Positions 7,121 to 11,327 of a DNA stretch of 11,327 nt are shown here, piece by piece. Made by a program: the position numbers and the translations under genes. Positions within the stretch are counted from its first letter, which is position 1; each line of letters starts with the position of its first letter. The notes beneath the pieces were generated by a model. It saw only the letters and a list, made by a program, of their open reading frames with translations, was not told the DNA's origin and searched no databases. Origin of the DNA: NORP240 sp942492445 (GTDB lineage: Bacteria > Pseudomonadota > Gammaproteobacteria > Pseudomonadales > Pseudohongiellaceae); the NCBI GenBank assembly GCA_942492445.1, contig CALOEW010000017.1:1-11327 (forward strand), in the 5' to 3' direction.

Positions 7121-7565
7121 GGTCAAACGTGTAGCCGACAAACAGGTCAACCGATTCGGGTTGCAGGCTCCGATACAACCCGTTAGCGGCTTCGTTGTCG
7201 GGTTCAGTACCAAGCCAGACTTCCTGGCAGCCACTCTCCCTGGCAAAGGTCAGCAACCGATTCATCAGTGCCCTGCCGATCCCCCGTCGCCTCAGATTGG
7301 CGCAGGTATCGACCTCATCGATATAGAGCCAGCGACACTGGTCATAAGGTTTCAGGGCTACACGGGCGGACGCGATGCCGCCAAGTTCGGCTGCCCGTTC
7401 ACCGACGAAGGCAGCGACGAGGAGATTGTTGTCGTCGGACAGGAATAGAACGAGGTCTTCGGCACGGTAGTCAGCCATGTCATTTCCGGAATCCCAGCAG
7501 GCATTATTGATCAGGACCACCAGTCCTTCCAGATCGTCAGCAGTTGTAATGCGCTTTATCTGCAT
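7098..7565 (-). CDS. GNAT family N-acetyltransferase
   Basis: A 155-residue single-domain acetyl-CoA-dependent N-acetyltransferase. The acetyl-CoA binding core is clear: YIDEV (81-85), then RRRGIGRALMNRLL (92-105, the Q/RxxGxG/A pyrophosphate loop), and the C-terminal motif LGTEPDNEAANGLYRSL (118-134) that closes the fold. The order of elements (FLSDDNN, a YDQ stretch, the R-R-G-I-G loop, then E-x-x-x-A-x-x-LY) resembles AAC(3)-I-like aminoglycoside acetyltransferases, but many uncharacterised GNATs share this layout, so no drug substrate is claimed. The ATG at 7565 has only a distant AGG about 10 bases upstream. It lies 53 bases downstream of the small membrane protein gene on the same strand and may be co-transcribed with it. 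Its TAG stop is the reverse complement of the neighbouring permease stop. Confidence 0.88.
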   Translation of the reverse strand: MQIKRITTADDLEGLVVLINNACWDSGNDMADYRAEDLVLFLSDDNNLLVAAFVGERAAELGGIASARVALKPYDQCRWLYIDEVDTCANLRRRGIGRALMNRLLTFARESGCQEVWLGTEPDNEAANGLYRSLQPESVDLFVGYTFDPRAGNRP

Positions 7566-7618
7566 TATTGTCGAGCCTCATTCTGGCCTGTCTGTGAATC
7601 GGACTTAGCGGCAGGACC

Positions 7619-7996
7619 CTAAAAATGCCTGCCTTCGCTTGAGGAACCCTGCTCCTTTCGTGGCCGACAGGAAAGTCCACAGTGCACGCAACGGCGCGTG
7701 AGGAAATTAAGAAAAAGCACTTTGACAAAAAACTGCTCATCACAGCGGGGACACTTTCTGACTACCATGTCCACAGCAAAAACGGCGTAAACCGCCATGT
7801 AGACGACCATGAATCCCGTGACACTGCGCCCTTCGTTCAGCAGCAGTATCAGCGCCACCACGTAGAGAGGCAGGGTGTAGAAGCAGACCAGCATACGACT
7901 GCGTGATCGGTCGACCCTGTGCAGTTTTTGTTCAAGCTGCCGCTCCTGCTCCGCGTCTTTCTGTCTGTCCGGCTGATTCCCGTTATAGGCTGTCAC
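7619..7996 (-). CDS. Small membrane protein with C-terminal zinc ribbon, function unknown
   Basis: A 125-residue protein with three visible parts: a charged, probably helical N-terminus (about 9-34, rich in Gln, Glu, Arg and Lys), two hydrophobic helices (about 35-53 and 61-79), and a four-cysteine knuckle pair C82-x2-C85 and C103-x2-C106 in the pattern CPRCDEQFF ... RRCVHCGL, which should bind one zinc ion on the cytoplasmic side. A fifth cysteine sits at 110. I recall similar uncharacterised gammaproteobacterial proteins with the same CPxCxxxFF ... CxxCGL tail, but no named function. The start is a GTG at 7996, without a strong Shine-Dalgarno; an internal ATG at residue 35 would remove the charged N-terminus and is less likely. 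The real coding character is supported by the paired cysteine motif and by membrane helices of sensible length. Confidence 0.75.
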   Translation of the reverse strand: MTAYNGNQPDRQKDAEQERQLEQKLHRVDRSRSRMLVCFYTLPLYVVALILLLNEGRSVTGFMVVYMAVYAVFAVDMVVRKCPRCDEQFFVKVLFLNFLTRRCVHCGLSCRPRKEQGSSSEGRHF

Positions 7997-8149
7997 TGAC
8001 TGTCGCTCTTATTCTTCTGATACGTCCGTTCGGTCCGGATCCAAGGTGAAACCGGGCATCCGGATGTCTCCCGCACCGGGCCTTACGGGTTCGAATGAAT
8101 CCAGGAGATCTCTGATCGAACCATGCTGCACGGTGGCTGCCCCGGATCA

Positions 8150-8178
8150 ATTATCGCAACGTTCTGACATCAAACCAA
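8150..8178 (-). promoter_or_regulatory. Candidate promoter for the zinc-ribbon/GNAT genes
   Basis: On the minus strand TTGGTT (8173-8178) and GATAAT (8150-8155) are 17 bases apart. The -10 matches at 5 of 6 and the -35 at 3 of 6 positions. The leader to the GTG at 7996 would be about 145 bases, which is rather long. Confidence 0.3.
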
Positions 8179-8268
8179 AGCGGCAGTGGCATGCAGGCGC
8201 CATCAGCCAGTTGTCCGAAGTGACCGTGCAATGAGGCAGGCAGGCTCGTCTGAAGGCAGGAGTGCCCG

Positions 8269-8274
8269 TATAAT
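8269..8274 (+). promoter_or_regulatory. Consensus -10 box upstream of rlmI
   Basis: A perfect TATAAT lies 134 bases before the rlmI ATG. The hexamer 17 bases upstream (TCGTCT, 8246-8251) is a poor -35, and there is no extended -10 TG, so this is only a partial promoter match. Confidence 0.3.
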
Positions 8275-8408
8275 TGATCAGCAATCAACCCGATTTGCGT
8301 CGGACCAAGATGTTATCTTTTCTACAGGACTAATGCCATGGAAGGGACTCCCAGAAGGACCCCGGCTTTTCCCCTCACTTCCCGACAGCCTCGCAGCCGG
8401 ATCGATTT

Positions 8409-9596
8409 ATGTTGACCGTGCGCCTGAAAAAGGGTCGCGAAGCTTCGCTGCTGCGTCGCCACCCCTGGATATTTTCCGGTGCCATCGATTCCGTCGAGGG
8501 AAGTCCAGAACCGGGGGAAACTGTTCAGATTGTCAGTCACTCGCAGGAATTACTTGCCGTCGGTGGGTACTCTCCCCAATCGCAGATCCGGGTCAGGATA
8601 TTCCGGTTTGGAGCGGGCAGCATCGACAGGGAATTTTTCAGAGCGGTTCTGGCTACGACGCTGGCAAATCGTGAGGCCTGTCTGAAAACCGGTGCACGCA
8701 GTGCCTGCCGCCTGGTATTTGGCGAATCTGACCATCTGCCCGGCCTGATTGTGGACCGCTACAATGACTTCCTTGTCTGTCAATTTCTGTTCGCAGGGCT
8801 GGAGCCGTGGAAATCAACGATTGTGGAACTCCTTGCCGAATTGAGCCACTGTCGCGGAATTCTGGAAAGATCCGATACTGCCGCGCGCAAACGCGAGGGG
8901 CTGGCCGCCAGCGAGGGCCTGCTCTGGGGCGAGCCACCCCCGGCGTCAGTGCTGATAAAGGAAAACGGACTGCAGCTCGAGGTCGACCTCATCGGGGGCC
9001 AGAAAACCGGGTTCTACCTGGACCAGGCGGAGAATCGTCAGCTGATTAGTTCCTATTGTCGTGGGCGTGAAATCTTAGACTGTTTTGCCTATACCGGTGG
9101 ATTCACCCTGGCCGCACTGGCTGCCGGCGCAACCCACGTGACCAGCGTCGATTCATCCCGGCCTGCATTGACATTGCTTGAACGTAATCTGCACCACAAT
9201 GGGTTTCAGGAACGCAGCCATGCAACGGTGGAGGCCCGGGTGGGTAACCTGTTACGGGAATGGCAGGCGGATCACCGTCGGACCGACCTGGTCATTCTGG
9301 ACCCACCGAAATTCGCGGAGCACAGAAGTCAGGTCATGAAGGCAGCTCGCGCCTACAAGGATCTCGCCCTCCAGGCCGTGAAGCTGATCGATCCAGGTGG
9401 CTTTCTGGTTACCTTTTCATGCTCCGGTGGAATTGACTTGAAACTGTTTCAGAAAATTACCGCCGATGCGTTTTTGGATGCCGGTCGCGAGGGAGAAATA
9501 GTACAATACCTGCACCAGTCTCCTGACCACCCGGTGGGATTGGCTTTTCCCGAGAGCCAGTACCTGAAGGGGCTGGTCTGTCGGGTTTCCGGCTAG
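8409..9596 (+). CDS. rlmI: 23S rRNA (cytosine-1962-C5)-methyltransferase RlmI
   Basis: A 395-residue class I SAM-dependent RNA methyltransferase, almost the length of E. coli RlmI (396), and it aligns with that protein end to end from memory. RlmI puts the m5C at position 1962 of 23S rRNA in the large ribosomal subunit. The N-terminus is a PUA RNA-binding domain (about 1-77) opening with KKGREASLLRRHPWIFSGAI. A linker holds LVFGESDHLPGLIVDRY (102-118). The catalytic domain shows GFYLDQAENR (201-210), the SAM-binding DCFAYTGGF (224-232), acidic Asp248, LDPPKF (297-302) and FSCSGG (336-341), whose Cys338 is the expected nucleophile. The ATG at 8409 matches the family start, and a GGA lies seven bases before it. 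The gene stands alone on the plus strand and converges with the DUF748 gene, 26 bases away. Confidence 0.95.
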   Translation: MLTVRLKKGREASLLRRHPWIFSGAIDSVEGSPEPGETVQIVSHSQELLAVGGYSPQSQIRVRIFRFGAGSIDREFFRAVLATTLANREACLKTGARSACRLVFGESDHLPGLIVDRYNDFLVCQFLFAGLEPWKSTIVELLAELSHCRGILERSDTAARKREGLAASEGLLWGEPPPASVLIKENGLQLEVDLIGGQKTGFYLDQAENRQLISSYCRGREILDCFAYTGGFTLAALAAGATHVTSVDSSRPALTLLERNLHHNGFQERSHATVEARVGNLLREWQADHRRTDLVILDPPKFAEHRSQVMKAARAYKDLALQAVKLIDPGGFLVTFSCSGGIDLKLFQKITADAFLDAGREGEIVQYLHQSPDHPVGLAFPESQYLKGLVCRVSG

Positions 9597-9598
9597 CA

Positions 9599-9632
9599 GG
9601 CCAGGCGCCGGTACCACTACGCTTACCTGGCC
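9599..9632. terminator. Inverted repeat between the rlmI and DUF748 gene ends
   Basis: GGCCAGG (9599-9605) and CCTGGCC (9626-9632) are perfect inverted copies separated by 20 bases, spanning the 26-base gap between two converging stop codons. Position suggests a bidirectional end signal, but the loop is long and no T-tract follows, so the call is weak. Confidence 0.25.
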
Positions 9633-11327
9633 CCCAGACCAAATTCCATTGTCAGCCAGCCATCGTCATCGGGCTCGGTGGATTGCGGTCCGGCGGTTTC
9701 CAGTTGCACCACGTCCAGGGTACCGTCGGCGGACAGGTACTCCGTTATGGCATTGCTGCGATCACGGGCCAGTGCTTCCAGCTGCTGGTCTGAAACCGGT
9801 TCTGCAGCAATCAGCCGGTCCCTGATGTCCACAATGTAGGCCTGCACGTCCAATTGCTGAGTCACAAGCGGTTCCCCGGTCAACGGATTGGGCACCGCGG
9901 TTTCGATGATGTTTTCTGACTGCAGGGCTTCCAGTGCCGGCGACATACCTGCTTCGCTGTAAAGCGCTTCCAGCGCTGCCAGTCGGCGCTCGGTGAGCGA
10001 CAGATCGGCCTCGGAAATTGCCTCGATTCGGGCATTGAGTCGGTCATTGACCATGCTGGTCTGCAGGACCCGGCGATCCGTTTCCGTGGACAGCAACGGT
10101 ATCTCAAGCACCAGTTCCGGCCGCTGCACCAGAGCCTGTCTAAGCCGGTCGAGTACCTGCCGTTCGGGAGGCGCCAGGCTGGCCCTGCCGGCCTGGAATT
10201 TGATTCTGCCTATGTCCTGGTCGTCAGATCCGCCCACCAGGGACCCCAGCAGCCTGAAGGGTGCGGCTACGATGTTGACCAGTACGTTACGGATGGCCCG
10301 GCGTATCACCGGGCCCAGATCAAATTCCGGATTATTGAGATCACCGCTGACCGGAACTTCCAGATCGATGACACCGCGGCTGTCCTTAAGCAGCGCCATG
10401 GCAAGGTCCAGCGGCAGGTCCATGGCGTCCGGGTGCTCCACCCGCTCGCCAAGCTGGAGGTCTCGCAGAATGACCTGGTTGCTTGCCGTCAACTGCCCTG
10501 CGTCCATGTTGTAGGACAGGGTTACATCCATGCTCCCGTTGGCGATCTGCCGACCGGCAAACCGCATTGTGTAGGGGGTCAGTGCCGGTACATCCAGATT
10601 GCGAAATTGCAGATCGATACGGCTCTGCTCAGTGAATGCGAAAGGATCGAAACTGCTGTCCAGCTGCACCAGACCGTACTGATCCACGTTGCCTTCCAGG
10701 GTGAATTCGACCGGCTGGGACGAAGGTGCCGAAAAGCCCTCGGCAGTGCCGTTGAGTTCACGGATATTGGCATTGAAGGGAATCGGCAGATTCAGGTCGG
10801 TGAAATCAGAGGCACCGCCATTCACCAGGATTCTGCCGATAGTCAGAGCCAGGGGCGCAACGGCAGCGTCCGCAGTATCACCACCATCGCTTCCGGACCC
10901 TGCCGAATCATCAGCCGCTGCCGTCGGCCTGATCAACTGCCCGATGTTGGTTTCACCGACTTCGTTGATCAGCACCCTGGCAAACAGTGTATCAAACAGG
11001 ACTTCATTAATCTGCAGAGAATTTCCCGCCAGGGAATAATCGATACCACTGACCTCCAGTCCCTCAAGGGAAAGCAGGTTTTCCTCAAGCCTCTGGTCCG
11101 TCAGAGAAAGATTCCGCAAACGGAGATCGCCTTGATAGCGCATCGGCTCCTGATCATCGACCACCACCTGGCTGCGCGAATCAAGCAATAGGCTATCCAG
11201 TTGGACCAGTGCGTATTCGCTTACATAAGGTTGCAGGACGGTCAGGTCCAGCCCGTCGACAACGACGCTGCCCGCAATGTTCAGGGCTGGTAATACTCCC
11301 AGCTCTCCCTGCGCCTGCAACAGGCCG
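9623..11327 (-). CDS. DUF748 (AsmA-superfamily) protein, N-terminus cut off by window edge
   Basis: The frame is open from the right edge to a TAA at 9623-9625, giving 567 C-terminal codons; the true start lies beyond the window (the TTG at 11320 is only an in-frame leucine). Numbering from that codon, DUF748 hallmarks are ASDFTDLNLPIPFNANIREL (170-189), FAGRQIANGSMDVTLSY (254-270), the LRDLQLGERVEHPDAMDLPL stretch (285-304), DSRGVIDLEVPVSGDLNNPE (313-332) and the amphipathic VIRRAIRNVLVNIVAAPFRL (338-357) with LLGSLVGG. After this comes IKFQAGRASLAPPERQVLDR, an OmpA-like start, and a helical tail. A Gly/Ser/Asp-rich linker is at about 137-153. These proteins are long, beta-rich and periplasm-facing, and related to AsmA/TamB/YhdP bridges; the exact role in lipid or envelope transport is inferred from the family. 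Confidence 0.9.
   Translation of the reverse strand, partial: GLLQAQGELGVLPALNIAGSVVVDGLDLTVLQPYVSEYALVQLDSLLLDSRSQVVVDDQEPMRYQGDLRLRNLSLTDQRLEENLLSLEGLEVSGIDYSLAGNSLQINEVLFDTLFARVLINEVGETNIGQLIRPTAAADDSAGSGSDGGDTADAAVAPLALTIGRILVNGGASDFTDLNLPIPFNANIRELNGTAEGFSAPSSQPVEFTLEGNVDQYGLVQLDSSFDPFAFTEQSRIDLQFRNLDVPALTPYTMRFAGRQIANGSMDVTLSYNMDAGQLTASNQVILRDLQLGERVEHPDAMDLPLDLAMALLKDSRGVIDLEVPVSGDLNNPEFDLGPVIRRAIRNVLVNIVAAPFRLLGSLVGGSDDQDIGRIKFQAGRASLAPPERQVLDRLRQALVQRPELVLEIPLLSTETDRRVLQTSMVNDRLNARIEAISEADLSLTERRLAALEALYSEAGMSPALEALQSENIIETAVPNPLTGEPLVTQQLDVQAYIVDIRDRLIAAEPVSDQQLEALARDRSNAITEYLSADGTLDVVQLETAGPQSTEPDDDGWLTMEFGLGAR

Larger units (their letters stand above)
7997..8408. other. Divergent intergenic region upstream of rlmI
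   Basis: These 412 bases separate the leftward zinc-ribbon gene from rlmI. Open frames here run into rlmI in other frames and show no family features, so none is called. Candidate promoters for each direction are listed separately. A 10-bp palindrome lies at 8057-8066 and a TTGAT/ATCAA inverted repeat at 8274-8288, just after the rlmI -10 candidate; both are short enough to be chance. Confidence 0.55.

Noticed and set aside
8086..8105. GGTTCGAAT sequence resembling a tRNA T-arm
   Set aside because: No matching 5-bp T-stem with a 7-base loop forms, and no acceptor or anticodon stem is found around it; not a tRNA or attachment-site core I can support.
10433..11191. 252-codon open frame antisense to the DUF748 gene
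   Set aside because: The DUF748 frame is strongly supported by conserved motifs; the antisense frame has no family features.

Overview
The window looks like ordinary chromosomal DNA from a Gram-negative, most likely gammaproteobacterial, species. Two proteins of the AsmA superfamily (outer-membrane biogenesis and inter-membrane lipid transport type) point to a double-membraned cell, and the 23S rRNA methyltransferase RlmI aligns along its whole length, from memory, with the gammaproteobacterial form. I see no phage, transposase, integrase, CRISPR array, tRNA or rRNA. Base composition appears even and moderately GC-rich.

Layout from left to right: (1) 1-1702, minus: an AsmA-family gene running off the left edge, with 567 N-terminal residues present. 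(2) 1703-2545: an 843-base stretch with no credible gene, holding a probable promoter for the AsmA gene and a fragment resembling a dispersed intergenic repeat. (3) 2546-3958, minus: an MFS transporter of the metabolite:H+ symporter (MHS) type. (4) 3959-4579: a regulatory spacer with a good sigma70-type promoter for the MFS gene, a perfect 16-bp palindrome just after its predicted start point, and a 24-bp imperfect palindrome further upstream. (5) 4580-7101, plus: a two-gene ABC exporter of NatA/NatB type whose genes overlap by 4 bp. (6) 7098-7996, minus: a GNAT acetyltransferase and, upstream of it, a small two-helix membrane protein with a C-terminal zinc ribbon. The GNAT gene and the ABC permease converge on one CTAG that supplies both stop codons. 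(7) 7997-8408: divergent intergenic region with candidate promoters. (8) 8409-9596, plus: rlmI. (9) 9623-11327, minus: a DUF748 protein running off the right edge.

Most genes look like independent housekeeping or envelope functions. The only firm operon is the ABC exporter; the small membrane protein and GNAT may form a second. The flanking AsmA and DUF748 proteins share an envelope theme but are about 8 kb apart. I found no convincing new multi-gene system. The items most worth a second look are the palindrome-rich control region of the MFS gene, the tandem repeats inside the AsmA protein, and the uncharacterised zinc-ribbon membrane protein.
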